Shown here: positions 7,992 through 17,702 of the stretch, piece after piece
Layout: each line of letters starts with the position of its first letter
Position numbering within the stretch: position 1 is the first letter of the stretch
Assembly: GCA_027310305.1 (NCBI GenBank)
Contig: DAIDBD010000028.1
Coordinates: 1 to 36,062, forward strand
DNA length: 36,062 nt
Reading direction: 5' to 3'
Source: Herminiimonas sp.
GTDB taxonomy: Bacteria; Pseudomonadota; Gammaproteobacteria; Burkholderiales; Burkholderiaceae_D
Program-made: the position numbers and the translations under genes
The notes under the pieces: generated by a model
What the model saw: the letters and a program-made list of their open reading frames with translations, nothing else
The model's database searches: none
What the model was told of the DNA's origin: nothing

Positions 7992-10337
7992 ATGCTGCCT
8001 TCCATCGAACAACGTCTCGCCCTCGAACTCGCCGCAAAGCCGGCGCAGGTCGCCGCCGCCATCGCCCTGCTGGATGAAGGCGCAACCGTGCCCTTCATCG
8101 CGCGCTATCGCAAGGAAGCCACCGGCGGCCTGGACGATATCCAGTTGCGTTTGCTGGAAGAGCGGCTGCGCTATCTGCGCGAACTGGAAGACCGGCGCGC
8201 AGCCATCGTGGCGTCGATCGAGGAACAGGGCAAGATGACGCCGCCGCTGCTCGACGCGATCATGCTTGCGGAGGACAAGACCAGGCTCGAAGATTTGTAT
8301 CTTCCCTACAAGCTGAAGCGCCGCACCAAGGCGCAGATCGCGGTCGAAGCGGGTTTGACGCCGCTGGCCGATGCGCTGCTGGCCGATCCGTCCCTGCATC
8401 CGGAACAGGAAGCCGCCAGCTATCTGAAGCCTGCCTTTACGACCGACAACGGCGACAATCCCGGCGTGCCGGATGCCAAGGCCGCGCTCGATGGCGCGCG
8501 GCAAATCCTGATGGAACGCTTTGCCGAAGATGCGACCCTGCTGCAGGCGCTGCGCGAATACCTGACCGAGCATGGCGTGGTGGAATCCAAGGTGGTGGAC
8601 GGCAAGCAGGATGCGGGTGAAAAATTTTCCGACTATTTCGATTACTCGGAAACCATAGCGACCATTCCTTCGCACCGCGCGCTGGCGCTGTTCCGCGGCC
8701 GCCGCGAAGAGATGCTGAACGTCGTGCTGCGCCTCGACACCGAAGAAGAGAAACCGAAATGGGATGCGCCGCATAACCCATGCGAAGGACGCATCGCAGC
8801 GCGTTTCGGCATCCGCAATCAAGACCGCCCGGCCGATAAATGGCTGGCCGATACGGTGCGCTGGACCTGGCGCGTGAAGGTGTTCATGCATCTGGAAACC
8901 GAGCTGATGACCAACCTGCGCGAAAAGGCGGAAGTCGAAGCGATCAATGTATTCGCGCGCAACCTGAAAGCCCTGCTGCTGGCCGCGCCGGCCGGACCGC
9001 GCGCGACGATGGGGCTCGATCCCGGCTTGCGCACCGGCGTGAAAGTCGCGGTGGTGGATGCGACCGGCAAGGTGGTCGATACGTCCACCATTTATCCGCA
9101 TCAGCCGCGCAACGACTGGGATGGTTCATTGCATACGCTGGCGCAGTTGGCGCAGAAGCACAATGTCGCGCTGATCTCGATCGGCAATGGCACCGCATCG
9201 CGTGAAACCGACAAGCTGGCGCAAGACCTGATCAAGCTGCGGCCGGAACTGAAGCTGACCAAAATCGTCGTGTCGGAAGCCGGCGCATCGGTTTATTCCG
9301 CCTCCGAATTCGCCTCGAAGGAATTGCCCGATCTGGATGTATCGATTCGCGGTGCGGTATCGATCGCGCGCCGCTTGCAGGACCCGTTGGCCGAACTGGT
9401 GAAGATCGATCCGAAATCGATCGGCGTCGGCCAGTATCAGCACGACGTCGGCCAGACGCAGCTCGCGCGTTCGCTGAATGCGGTGGTGGAGGATTGCGTG
9501 AACGCGGTCGGCGTCGATGTGAATACCGCTTCCGCGCCGTTGCTGGCGCGGGTGTCCGGCCTCAATGCGAGCGTCGCGCAAAGCATCGTGACGTACCGCG
9601 ACATGAAAGGCATGTTTACGTCGCGTACGGCATTGCGCGCGGTGCCGCGGCTGGGCGACAAAACCTTCGAGCAGGCGGCCGGTTTCCTACGCGTGATGGC
9701 AAGCGATAACCCGCTCGATGCATCGGCGGTGCATCCCGAGTCGTATCCATTGGTGGAAAAAATCCTGGCCGACATAAAAAGGGATGTCAAAGGCATCATC
9801 GGCGACGGCAAGCTGTTGCAATCGCTGAACCCGGCAAAATATGCCGACGACAAATTCGGCGTGCCGACGATTACCGATATCTTGAAAGAGCTGGAAAAAC
9901 CGGGCCGCGATCCGCGCCCGGAATTCACGACGGCGACCTTCAAGGAAGGCGTCGAAGAGATCAGGGATTTACGGCCGGACATGATTCTGGAAGGCGTGGT
10001 GACCAACGTCGCCGCGTTCGGCGCGTTCGTCGATATCGGCGTGCATCAGGACGGCCTGGTGCATATTTCGGCGCTGTCGAACACGTTCGTCAAGGACCCG
10101 CACACGGTTGTCAAGGCCGGTCAGGTGGTCAAGGTGAAGGTGCTGGAAATCGATGAGAAGCGCAAGCGGATCGCACTGACCATGCGCCTGTCCGACACGC
10201 CGCCGGCGGCGGGTTCGAAACCGGAGCAGCGCGGCGACCGCAATGATGCGAAACGCTTGTCGCAACATCAACAGCAACCTCGCCAACCCGTAGCCAATAA
10301 TGCAATGGCGGCAGCGTTCGCCAAGCTGAAACCGTAA
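7992..10337 (+). CDS. tex: Tex family S1 RNA-binding protein (transcription accessory protein)
   Basis: Tex proteins are cytosolic nucleic-acid-binding factors that act on transcription and, in several pathogens, on toxin expression; their exact activity is not settled. The 781-residue protein shows the full family layout. The helical N terminus has the signature [17 protein letters not shown] (about 34-50). The YqgF/RuvX-like domain begins at [17 protein letters not shown] (about 339-355). A helix-hairpin-helix region (about 510-575) contains [18 protein letters not shown]-terminal S1 RNA-binding domain (about 664-735) starts [20 protein letters not shown] basic, Gln-rich tail follows. No strong ribosome binding site precedes the ATG at 7992, but the N terminus fits the family. 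Confidence 0.95.
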   Translation: MLPSIEQRLALELAAKPAQVAAAIALLDEGATVPFIARYRKEATGGLDDIQLRLLEERLRYLRELEDRRAAIVASIEEQGKMTPPLLDAIMLAEDKTRLEDLYLPYKLKRRTKAQIAVEAGLTPLADALLADPSLHPEQEAASYLKPAFTTDNGDNPGVPDAKAALDGARQILMERFAEDATLLQALREYLTEHGVVESKVVDGKQDAGEKFSDYFDYSETIATIPSHRALALFRGRREEMLNVVLRLDTEEEKPKWDAPHNPCEGRIAARFGIRNQDRPADKWLADTVRWTWRVKVFMHLETELMTNLREKAEVEAINVFARNLKALLLAAPAGPRATMGLDPGLRTGVKVAVVDATGKVVDTSTIYPHQPRNDWDGSLHTLAQLAQKHNVALISIGNGTASRETDKLAQDLIKLRPELKLTKIVVSEAGASVYSASEFASKELPDLDVSIRGAVSIARRLQDPLAELVKIDPKSIGVGQYQHDVGQTQLARSLNAVVEDCVNAVGVDVNTASAPLLARVSGLNASVAQSIVTYRDMKGMFTSRTALRAVPRLGDKTFEQAAGFLRVMASDNPLDASAVHPESYPLVEKILADIKRDVKGIIGDGKLLQSLNPAKYADDKFGVPTITDILKELEKPGRDPRPEFTTATFKEGVEEIRDLRPDMILEGVVTNVAAFGAFVDIGVHQDGLVHISALSNTFVKDPHTVVKAGQVVKVKVLEIDEKRKRIALTMRLSDTPPAAGSKPEQRGDRNDAKRLSQHQQQPRQPVANNAMAAAFAKLKP

Positions 10338-10395
10338 GCGGTCAACTGCCGTTTGCAGGATAATGACAGTATTCATCAATGACAGCGAGGCAACC

Positions 10396-10707
10396 ATGAG
10401 CGACATACAAACCTGGATCAAAGACACCGTGACGAAAAATCCGGTCGTGTTATTCATGAAGGGCACTGCCCAGTTTCCGCAGTGCGGCTTTTCGGGACGC
10501 GCCATCCAGTTGCTGAAAGGCAGCGGCGTGGAAAACATCGTCACCATCAACGTGCTGGAAGATGCGGAAGTACGCCAGGGCATCAAGGAATTTTCAAACT
10601 GGCCGACAATTCCGCAGCTTTACGTCAATGGCGAATTCGTCGGCGGTTCGGACATCATGAACGAGATGTACGAATCCGGCGAACTGCAAACGTTGTTGAA
10701 GGCATAG
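10396..10707 (+). CDS. grxD: monothiol glutaredoxin (Grx4 type)
   Basis: Class II monothiol glutaredoxins bind a glutathione-ligated [2Fe-2S] cluster and deliver or store iron-sulfur clusters in the cytosol. The 103-residue protein carries the active-site CGFS with Cys30 and the following [11 protein letters not shown] pattern. The glutathione-binding [19 protein letters not shown] segment (about 68-86) is also present. I chose the ATG at 10396 because it has GAGG seven bases upstream and gives the standard MSDIQTWI start; an earlier in-frame ATG at 10363 adds 11 unconserved residues. ubiX follows after 25 bases. Confidence 0.96.
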   Translation: MSDIQTWIKDTVTKNPVVLFMKGTAQFPQCGFSGRAIQLLKGSGVENIVTINVLEDAEVRQGIKEFSNWPTIPQLYVNGEFVGGSDIMNEMYESGELQTLLKA

Positions 10708-10732
10708 CCGGCAGACGTCTCCGGCTTGTCCG

Positions 10733-11314
10733 ATGCCCTCGCCCAAACGATTGATCGTCGCCATCACCGGCGCTACCGGCGCCGTGTATGGCGTGCGACT
10801 GTTGCAGGTGTTGCGCGAAACAGCGGGCATCGAAACCCACCTGATGGTGTCCGATGCAGGCGTACTGAATCTGCATCAGGAACTCGACATGAACCGCAAG
10901 GATGTCGAAGCGCTGGCGCATGTGGTGCATAACGTACGCGACATCGGCGCATCGATTGCCAGCGGCTCGTTTCAATCGGAAGGCATGATCGTCGCGCCAT
11001 GTTCGATGAAAACACTGGCATCCGTCGCGCATGGGCTGTCCGACAACCTGATCGCGCGTGCCGCCGACGTCGTGCTGAAAGAACGCCGCCGCCTGGTACT
11101 GATGGTGCGCGAAACGCCATTCAATCTGGCCCACTTGCGCAACATGACGACCGTTACCGAAATGGGCGGCATCATTTATCCGCCGTTGCCGGGCTTTTAT
11201 CAGCGTCCGCAAACGATTGCCGAAATGGTCGACCACACGGTGGGCCGCGTGATCGATCTGTTTGCGATCGAACACACGCTCACACCACGCTGGAACGGGC
11301 TGAAGGCAACGTAA
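10733..11314 (+). CDS. ubiX: flavin prenyltransferase
   Basis: UbiX joins dimethylallyl phosphate to FMN to make prenylated FMN, the cofactor of UbiD-type decarboxylases used in ubiquinone synthesis and aromatic-acid metabolism. The 193-residue protein has the N-terminal FMN-binding motif VAITGATGAVYG (about 8-19). It also has the conserved VAPCSMKTLASVAHGLSDNLIARAADV block (about 85-111) and the C-terminal RETPFNLAHLRNM stretch. It is close behind grxD on the same strand, likely in one transcript. The downstream spacer has only a weak hairpin (near 11349-11364) before the convergent gene. Confidence 0.95.
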   Translation: MPSPKRLIVAITGATGAVYGVRLLQVLRETAGIETHLMVSDAGVLNLHQELDMNRKDVEALAHVVHNVRDIGASIASGSFQSEGMIVAPCSMKTLASVAHGLSDNLIARAADVVLKERRRLVLMVRETPFNLAHLRNMTTVTEMGGIIYPPLPGFYQRPQTIAEMVDHTVGRVIDLFAIEHTLTPRWNGLKAT

Positions 11315-11412
11315 TATCAGCTATTGCCATAATTTCGTATCCTGACGCGCCCGTTGGTGCGCTTTTCCGCCAGCTTCTTGAAATATCCGGCGGCTTTTTC
11401 CTTCAGCGCATA

Positions 11413-12492
11413 TCAGATCGCTGCGGCAATTGCCTTTCCTGCCTCGGTCGTGCTGGCGTTTCCTCCCAGATCGCGGGTGCGCGGCCCGCTGCCGGCCAGT
11501 ACCGTTTCGATCGCGCGCAGGATGGCGTCGTGCGCCTGCCGGTAGACGCCGCTGCCGTTGCCGAGAAAATCGAGCATCATCGCGCCCGACCAGATCATCG
11601 CGATCGGGTTGGCGATGTTCCGGCCGTAGATGTCGGGCGCCGAGCCGTGCACCGGCTCGAACAGCGACGGGAAGTTGCGCTCCGGATTGAGGTTGGCCGA
11701 CGGCGCGATGCCGATCGTGCCGGTGCAGGCCGGCCCCAGATCGGACAGGATGTCGCCGAACAGATTGGAGGCGACCACGACGTCGAAGCGGTCCGGATGC
11801 AGCACGAAATTCGCAGCCAGGATATCGATGTGGTATTTATCCCAGCGCACGTCCGGATATTGCCCGGCCATCGCTTCCACCCGCTCATCCCAATACGGCA
11901 TGCTGATGGAAATGCCGTTCGACTTGGTGGCCGAAGTCAGATGTTTTTTCGGACGGCTTTGCGCCAGCTCGAACGCATAGTCCAGTATCCGGTCGACGCC
12001 TTTGCGGGTGAACACCGCTTCCTGCAGCACGAATTCGCGGTCGGTGCCTTCGAACATGCGGCCGCCGACCGATGAATATTCGCCTTCGGTATTTTCGCGC
12101 ACCACATAAAAATCGATATCGCCCGGCTTGCGCCCGGCCAGCGGACATGGCACGCCGGGCATCAGCCGCACCGGCCGCAGGTTGACGTATGCATCGAAAT
12201 CGCGGCGGAACTTGATCAGCGAGCCCCACAAAGAAATATGGTCGGGCACCGTTGCCGGCCAGCCGACCGCGCCGAAATAAATCGCATCGAATCCCTTGAG
12301 TTGCGCGAACCAGTCTGATGGCATCATCTGGCCGTGCTGCGCGTAGTAGTCGCAACTGGCCCATTCGAACTGCGTGTAATCGAGCTCGATGCCGAACTTG
12401 CGGGCGGCGGCATCGACCGCGCGCAATCCTTCCGGCATGACTTCCTTGCCGATACCGTCGCCCGGTATGACGGCGATTCTGTGTTTTTTCAT
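11413..12492 (-). CDS. dmlA: D-malate / tartrate dehydrogenase (decarboxylating)
   Basis: This belongs to the isocitrate/isopropylmalate dehydrogenase superfamily, NAD-dependent enzymes that oxidise and decarboxylate 2-hydroxyacids. The closest fit is the TtuC/DmlA branch acting on D-malate or tartrate. The 359-residue protein begins MKKHRIAVIPGDGIGKEV. It shows substrate-binding arginines around FRRDFDAYVNLRPVR, the VVRENTEGEYSS motif, and the metal-binding aspartates in DRFDVVVASNLFGDILSDLG. The ATG at 12492 is preceded by GGAGAAACC and fixes the start; the frame extends upstream without conservation. The gene diverges from a LysR regulator of the DmlR type, which supports a D-malate role, though tartrate use cannot be excluded. 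Confidence 0.88.
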   Translation of the reverse strand: MKKHRIAVIPGDGIGKEVMPEGLRAVDAAARKFGIELDYTQFEWASCDYYAQHGQMMPSDWFAQLKGFDAIYFGAVGWPATVPDHISLWGSLIKFRRDFDAYVNLRPVRLMPGVPCPLAGRKPGDIDFYVVRENTEGEYSSVGGRMFEGTDREFVLQEAVFTRKGVDRILDYAFELAQSRPKKHLTSATKSNGISISMPYWDERVEAMAGQYPDVRWDKYHIDILAANFVLHPDRFDVVVASNLFGDILSDLGPACTGTIGIAPSANLNPERNFPSLFEPVHGSAPDIYGRNIANPIAMIWSGAMMLDFLGNGSGVYRQAHDAILRAIETVLAGSGPRTRDLGGNASTTEAGKAIAAAI

Positions 12493-12579
12493 GGTTTCTC
12501 CAATGGAATGTTTGTACTGCGCTGGCGCACGGGAAGGTGCGGCGCAATGAACGATCATCATAAAGGCTGCGTCGATGGA

Positions 12580-12620
12580 TATAATCATGCAATGTGTAAA
12601 TCAATAAAGCACGAATCGTG
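12580..12620. promoter_or_regulatory. dmlA/LysR divergent regulatory region with palindrome over the start codon
   Basis: A TATAAT lies at 12580-12585 on the plus strand. The exact palindrome CACGA-A-TCGTG (12610-12620) covers the GTG start codon of the LysR gene. LysR proteins often repress their own gene from the shared divergent region, so this palindrome is a possible operator; no classical T-N11-A site could be singled out with confidence. Confidence 0.4.
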
Positions 12621-13535
12621 AATAATCTGCCGCTGCTCGATGACTTGCGCCTGTTCTGCATCGTCGTGCATAAGTGCAGCTTCATCGCATCAGCGACCGA
12701 ACTGGGCACGTCGCCGGCATTCGTCAGCAAGCGCATTGCGCTGCTGGAACGCACGTTGCAGGTGCGGCTGCTGCACCGGACCACGCGTCGCGTGTCGGTC
12801 ACCGAAGACGGCGAAACCGTGTACCAGTGGGCGCAGCGGATACTGGAAGATGTCGGCCAGATGACCGAGGCGGTGTCGACCGCGAAAACCACGCCGCGCG
12901 GCCTGTTGCGCATCTGCACCAGTTCCGGTTTCGGCCGCAACCGGGTGGCGCCGGCGATGTCCGAACTGGCGTTGCGCTATCCGTCGCTGAAAATCCAGCT
13001 TGAATTGCTGGACCGCTCGGTCGACCTGATCGGCGAAGGCTTCGATCTCGATATCCGGATCGGCGCCGTGCGCGAGCCGAACCTGATCGCACGGCGGATC
13101 GCGGCCAATTCCCGCATCCTGTGCGCCGCGCCGGCCTATCTTGCAGCGCATGGCACGCCGGTCGCGCTGGCGGATCTGGCGCAACATCGCTGCATCGTCA
13201 TCCGCGAACGCGACGAGGCATTCGGCCTGTGGCGCCTGACCGGGCCGCAAGGAATCGAAACCGTCAAAGTGGGCGGTTACCTGTCGGCCAACAACGGCGA
13301 GATCGTGCATCGCTGGGCGCTCGACGGCCACGGCATCATTTTGCGTTCAATCTGGGATGTCGGCCCGAGCATAGAAACCGGCGATCTGGTGCGGGTGCTG
13401 CCGGCGTATCGGCAGGAAGCGGAAGTATGGGCGGTCTATCCGTCGCGGCTGAGCAGTTCCGCCAAGGTGCGGATATGCGTGCGGTTTCTTGAGCAGTGGC
13501 TGAACGACGGGTCATCGCCGTCAGTTGCCGATTGA
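12618..13535 (+). CDS. dmlR: LysR-type transcription regulator, DmlR-like
   Basis: The 305-residue protein has the N-terminal LysR winged helix-turn-helix (about 7-66; SFIASATELGTSPAFVSKRIALLE) and a type 2 periplasmic-binding-like effector domain (about 95-295). It is divergent from the D-malate dehydrogenase gene. That layout matches the known DmlR/DmlA pair, in which the LysR protein activates the enzyme gene in response to D-malate. The start is a GTG at 12618; no in-frame ATG gives a better N terminus and the ribosome binding site is weak. The specific effector is inferred from the neighbour only. Confidence 0.85.
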   Translation: MNNLPLLDDLRLFCIVVHKCSFIASATELGTSPAFVSKRIALLERTLQVRLLHRTTRRVSVTEDGETVYQWAQRILEDVGQMTEAVSTAKTTPRGLLRICTSSGFGRNRVAPAMSELALRYPSLKIQLELLDRSVDLIGEGFDLDIRIGAVREPNLIARRIAANSRILCAAPAYLAAHGTPVALADLAQHRCIVIRERDEAFGLWRLTGPQGIETVKVGGYLSANNGEIVHRWALDGHGIILRSIWDVGPSIETGDLVRVLPAYRQEAEVWAVYPSRLSSSAKVRICVRFLEQWLNDGSSPSVAD

Positions 13536-13819
13536 AAAAGAAGCCTGCCCCCGTGGATATCCGTTCGTCCTGAGTAGCCGTGCAGCGGCGTATCGAAGGA
13601 AGTAGCCCGCAGGGCGTATCGAAAGATCGGTTATGCGCGCAAATCCTTCGATACGCTGCGCTACTCAGATTCGTAGGGCGTCAATAAGCGAAGCGCATTG
13701 CGCCGCATGTCCATAGTACTCGGCGCAATGCGCTACGGAAGTCCCTTTTCGGGACGCCCTACAAAACTGACGGTTTGTAAGTTGAAAAGATTCGATGAAC
13801 CGAAAAAAACAACTTACGA
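13536..13819. repeat. repeat-rich spacer between convergent genes
   Basis: Two palindromic elements fill this spacer. In the first, a CTGAGTAG...TATCGAAGG unit (13570-13599) and a partial second copy (AGTAGCCCGC..., 13601-13626) face an inverted copy (CCTTCGATACGC...CTACTCAG, 13645-13668). In the second, GTAGGGCGTC (13673-13682) pairs exactly with GACGCCCTAC (13753-13762), and GCGCATTGCGCCG (13693-13705) pairs exactly with CGGCGCAATGCGC (13721-13733). A small GTCCC-TTTTC-GGGAC hairpin is at 13741-13755. Such elements resemble dispersed intergenic palindromes common in betaproteobacteria and may end transcription from both sides. Confidence 0.8.
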
Positions 13820-16800
13820 TCAGGCTGCTTTCGGCGCCGATCGCATCGGCGTCGCGGGCATGCCGAACTGCGCCAGCAACTGCGCTTCCTTCTCTTTGGC
13901 CGCCTTCAGATGCCGTTCCTTGACATGGCCATAGCCGCGGATATCTTCCGGAATGCTGGCAATCGCCACCAGCGTCGGCAGATTTTCCGCAGTCAGTTTC
14001 GGCAATAGCGCGATCACCGTGTCGCGATACTGCCCGATCAGCGCACGCTCGGTTTTACGCTCCTCGGTATAACCGAAAATATCCAGTGCGGTGCCGCGCA
14101 AGGACTTGAATTTCGCCAGCACGGAAAACGCCTGCATCATCCACGGCCCGAATTCCTGCTTGATCAAATGGCCCTTGTCATCGCGCTTGGCCAGCAGCGG
14201 TGGCGCAAGATGGAACTTGATCTTGTAGTCGCCTTCGAACATGCCATTGATCTTGTCGGCGAATGCGGAGTTGGTGTACAGCCTTGCAACTTCATATTCA
14301 TCCTTGTACGCCATCAGCTTGAACAGATAGCGCGCCACCGCCTCCGTCAGGCGCAATGGTTTGGCTGCGTCGCCGAGCGTTGTTTCCGCCGCATGCACCT
14401 GCTCGACGAAATCGCGGTATTGCTGCGCATAGGCGGCATTTTGATAATCGGTGAGGAACGCAACGCGCCGGGCGATCAGGTCGTCGAGAGTCGGCGCGCG
14501 CTTGAATTCGATCACCTGCGCCGGTGCGCTTTTGCGCGCCAGCTTCTCGACCGATGCGAAGTCATGCGCCGCGGTGCGGCCCCAGACGAAAGCCTGCTGG
14601 TTGAAATCGACCGATACGCCATTCAGTTCAATCGCTTTCACGATGGCCGCTTCCGACAGCGGCACCCAGCCTTTTTGCCACGCATAACCGAGCATGAACA
14701 TGTTGGTTGCAATGGTGTCGCCCATCAACGCGGTCGCGACCTTGCCGGCATCGATGAAATCGACCCGCTCGTTGCCGCAGGCGGTGCGGATGCTGCTTTC
14801 GGCGGACGCGCCGGGATATTGCCAGTCCGGATTCCTGACGAATGCGGCGGTCGGCGTGCCGGTCGAGTTGACTGCGGCATGGGTACGGCCCTCGCCCATC
14901 CGCGACAATGCATCGCGGCTGGCGGTGACGATCACGTCGCAACCGATCACCAGGTCGGCCGCGCCGGTGCCGACGCGGGTCGAATAGATATCGTCCGGAT
15001 GATCGGCCAGCCGCACATGCGACATCACCGGGCCGCCTTTTTGCGCGAGGCCGCTCATGTCGAGCACGGAGCAACCCTTGCCTTCGACATGCGCCGCCAT
15101 CGCCAGGATCTGGCCGACGGTGACGACGCCGGTGCCGCCGATGCCGGTGACGAGGATGCCGTACGGTTGTTCGGTGGTTGGAATTGATGGTTGCGGCAGA
15201 TTGGAGGCACTACCCCCATCCCGGCCTTCCCCCTGCAAGGGGGAAGGAGTAGACGGAGCCCGTGCGGGCTTTTTAAGCTTGCCGCCTTCGACCGTCACGA
15301 AGCTCGGACAAAAGCCGGTTACGCACGAAAAATCCTTGTTGCAGGACGACTGGTTGATTTGCCGCTTGCGGCCGAATTCGGTTTCCAGCGGCTCGACCGA
15401 CAGACAGTTCGATTGCACGCTGCAATCGCCGCAGCCTTCGCAGACGGCTTCATTGATGACAGCGCGTTTTGCCGGGTCCGGATACTCGTTGCGTTTCCGG
15501 CGGCGGCGTTTTTCCGATGCGCAGGTCTGGTCGTAAATCATCGCCGACACGCCTTTGGCTTCGCGCAATTCGCGCTGCACTGCATCGAGTTCGCTGCGAT
15601 GCCGGATCGTCACGCCCGGTGCCCAGTTGGTGCCGGATGGATACTTGTCCGGTTCATCGGTGACGACGATGATCGGGCTCACGCCTTCGGCTGCGATCTG
15701 GCGCGAAATGATCGCCGGATCGAGCGGGCCGTCGACCGTCTGGCCGCCGGTCATGGCGACCGCATCGTTGTAAAGAATTTTGTAGGTCAGGTTCACTTTC
15801 GCGGCGACTGCCGCACGAATCGCCAGCAGGCCGGAATGGAAATAGGTGCCGTCGCCCAGATTGGCGAATACATGCTGTTCGCTGGTGAACGGCGCATTGC
15901 CGATCCAGGTCGCGCCCTCCGCGCCCATGTGCGTGAAGGTCGCGGTTTCGCGATCCATCCAGAGCGCCATGTAATGGCAGCCGATGCCGGCCAGCGCACG
16001 GCTGCCTTCGGGCAGTTTGGTCGATGTGTTGTGCGGACAGCCCGAGCAGAAATGCGGAATGCGGTCCTTGGCCGGATCGGGCATGGCGCTGACCTTCAGC
16101 ACCGCCTCCTTGGCTTCCAGATAGGCGATGCGTTCCTTGACGCGCTGCTCGACCGGATGGCCGGCAAAGTATTTTGAAATGCGGGTCGCGATCGCACGCG
16201 CGATTTGCGCCGGATTCAATTCATAGGTCGCCGGCAGCAGCCATTGGCCATGCCCTTCGTGCCGGGTATTGCTCCATTCGCCGGTATCGTCGAACTTGCC
16301 GACCACGCGCGGACGCACGTCGTCGCGCCAGTTGTACAACTCTTCCTTCAATTGATATTCGAGAATCTGGCGCTTTTCCTCGACCACCAGGATTTCTTCC
16401 AGTCCTTGCGCGAATTCGCGCACGCCTTCGGCCTCCAGCGGCCATGTCATGCCGACCTTGTACAGACGGATGCCGATATCGCGCGCAATGTTTTCATCGA
16501 TGCCGAGGTCGGCCAGCGCCTGACGCGTGTCGAGATAAGACTTGCCGGCGGTAATGATGCCGATCCGCGCATGCGGGCTGTCCCAGATGATGCGATTGAG
16601 CTTGTTGGTGCGCGCATAAGCCAGCGCCGCGTACCATTTGTAATTGTTCATCCGCGCTTCCTGCTCCAGCACGGCATCCGGCCAGCGGATGTTCAAGCCG
16701 CCGGCCGGCAACTGGAAATCGGTCGGCAATGCAATCTGCACGCGCGCCGGATCGAGATCGACTGACGCGCCCGACTCGACCACATCGGTCACGCATTTCA

Positions 16801-17425
16801 TCGCGACCCACAAGCCGGTGTAGCGGCTCATCGCCCAGCCATGCAAGCCGTAATCGAGATACTCCTGCACCGACGACGGGTACAGCACCGGAATGCCGCA
16901 CGCCTTCAGGATATGTTCGCTCTGATGCGCGGTGGTCGATGACTTGGCCGCATGATCGTCGCCGGCCAGCACCAGCACGCCGCCATGCGGCGCGCTGCCG
17001 GCCATGTTCGCATGCTTGAACACGTCGCCGCAGCGATCGACGCCCGGGCCCTTGCCGTACCACATGCCGAACACGCCGTCGTACTGCGCACCGGGAAACA
17101 GGTTGACTTGCTGCGTGCCCCAGATGCTGGTGGCCGCCAGATCTTCATTGACGCCGGGCAGGAATTTGACGTGATGCGCATCGAGATGCTTCTTCGCCTT
17201 GGCGGCGGTCTGATCGACGCTGCCCAAAGGCGACCCGCGATAACCGGTGATGAACCCGGCGGTATTGAAGCCGGCTTTTACATCGCGCTGCCGCTGCAGC
17301 ATCGGCAAACGGATGATTGCTTGCGTGCCGGTAATGAAAGCGCGGCCGCGCTCCAGCGTGTATTTGTCATTCAGGGAAATAGTGTTCGCCAGCAGATGCT
17401 GGCCGGGCAGTAAAGGTGCGTTCAT
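13820..17425 (-). CDS. indolepyruvate ferredoxin oxidoreductase, fused alpha/gamma subunits
   Basis: This TPP- and iron-sulfur-dependent enzyme oxidatively decarboxylates aryl pyruvates (indolepyruvate, phenylpyruvate) to the aryl-acetyl-CoA, passing electrons to ferredoxin. The 1201-residue protein joins the pyrimidine- and TPP-binding part (about 1-650; GAEGATWIGNAP, GDGTYFHSG), a 4Fe-4S motif (CEGCGDC and following Cys, about 660-680), and the gamma-type domain starting GILVTGIGGTGVVTVGQI (about 745). A C-terminal helical extension (about 950-1201) is seen in proteobacterial fused forms. Residues about 718-740 form a low-complexity linker encoded by a palindromic insert. GGAGA precedes the ATG at 17425. 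With phhA and hpd 1.5-4 kb away it fits aromatic amino acid breakdown. Confidence 0.93.
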   Translation of the reverse strand: MNAPLLPGQHLLANTISLNDKYTLERGRAFITGTQAIIRLPMLQRQRDVKAGFNTAGFITGYRGSPLGSVDQTAAKAKKHLDAHHVKFLPGVNEDLAATSIWGTQQVNLFPGAQYDGVFGMWYGKGPGVDRCGDVFKHANMAGSAPHGGVLVLAGDDHAAKSSTTAHQSEHILKACGIPVLYPSSVQEYLDYGLHGWAMSRYTGLWVAMKCVTDVVESGASVDLDPARVQIALPTDFQLPAGGLNIRWPDAVLEQEARMNNYKWYAALAYARTNKLNRIIWDSPHARIGIITAGKSYLDTRQALADLGIDENIARDIGIRLYKVGMTWPLEAEGVREFAQGLEEILVVEEKRQILEYQLKEELYNWRDDVRPRVVGKFDDTGEWSNTRHEGHGQWLLPATYELNPAQIARAIATRISKYFAGHPVEQRVKERIAYLEAKEAVLKVSAMPDPAKDRIPHFCSGCPHNTSTKLPEGSRALAGIGCHYMALWMDRETATFTHMGAEGATWIGNAPFTSEQHVFANLGDGTYFHSGLLAIRAAVAAKVNLTYKILYNDAVAMTGGQTVDGPLDPAIISRQIAAEGVSPIIVVTDEPDKYPSGTNWAPGVTIRHRSELDAVQRELREAKGVSAMIYDQTCASEKRRRRKRNEYPDPAKRAVINEAVCEGCGDCSVQSNCLSVEPLETEFGRKRQINQSSCNKDFSCVTGFCPSFVTVEGGKLKKPARAPSTPSPLQGEGRDGGSASNLPQPSIPTTEQPYGILVTGIGGTGVVTVGQILAMAAHVEGKGCSVLDMSGLAQKGGPVMSHVRLADHPDDIYSTRVGTGAADLVIGCDVIVTASRDALSRMGEGRTHAAVNSTGTPTAAFVRNPDWQYPGASAESSIRTACGNERVDFIDAGKVATALMGDTIATNMFMLGYAWQKGWVPLSEAAIVKAIELNGVSVDFNQQAFVWGRTAAHDFASVEKLARKSAPAQVIEFKRAPTLDDLIARRVAFLTDYQNAAYAQQYRDFVEQVHAAETTLGDAAKPLRLTEAVARYLFKLMAYKDEYEVARLYTNSAFADKINGMFEGDYKIKFHLAPPLLAKRDDKGHLIKQEFGPWMMQAFSVLAKFKSLRGTALDIFGYTEERKTERALIGQYRDTVIALLPKLTAENLPTLVAIASIPEDIRGYGHVKERHLKAAKEKEAQLLAQFGMPATPMRSAPKAA
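15225..15274. repeat. palindromic insert inside the oxidoreductase coding region
   Basis: On the plus strand CCTTCCCCCT (15225-15234) and AGGGGGAAGG (15238-15247) form a perfect 10-bp stem with a 3-base loop. A second hairpin AGCCC-GTGC-GGGCT (15257-15270) ends in five T residues. The insert encodes the linker TPSPLQGEGRDGGS and neighbouring residues, where family members need no conserved sequence. Similar G/C-rich palindromes are usually intergenic repeats. Read on the plus strand (antisense to the gene) the second hairpin looks like a small intrinsic terminator. Confidence 0.75.
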
Positions 17426-17702
17426 TCAGTCTCCGAGACAATTGTGTGTCTTTGTTTGCGGTGCAATTTGTATGCGCCGCGCTATCAAACGGATTCGCTT
17501 TTTGGGCCAATCGTTTTTTGGTTTCGACATTCTATACGTTAGCACAACCACGCGTTTCACTCTATGCGCGACGCAGCATGCGACGCGATGTAAGGCCGCA
17601 TGTAACAGGCGTTACAGCAGGTAAATTTCAGTATGGAATCGAAGGCGTCGTCGTTAAATGGCAATAAGCCGACGTGGCTAACATTCATGGAGATTTACCG
17701 TC
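17426..17702. other. intergenic region between the divergent oxidoreductase and EF-hand genes
   Basis: No gene is supported in these 277 bases. The region is AT-richer than the flanking genes and must hold the two divergent promoters, but no hexamer pair stands out. Confidence 0.35.

Noticed and set aside
11349-11364. Intrinsic terminator after ubiX
   Set aside because: The stem is only about four solid pairs with a mismatch, and the T-tract is short; too weak to list.
10999-12075. 358-residue plus-strand frame across ubiX and dmlA
   Set aside because: It overlaps two clear genes in another frame and reads as Arg/Ala/His-rich shadow sequence.
13570-13762. CRISPR array
   Set aside because: The repeats are inverted palindromes of unequal length without regular spacers.
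14168-16177. Long plus-strand frames opposite the indolepyruvate oxidoreductase
   Set aside because: The minus-strand gene shows continuous family motifs; the opposite frames show none.
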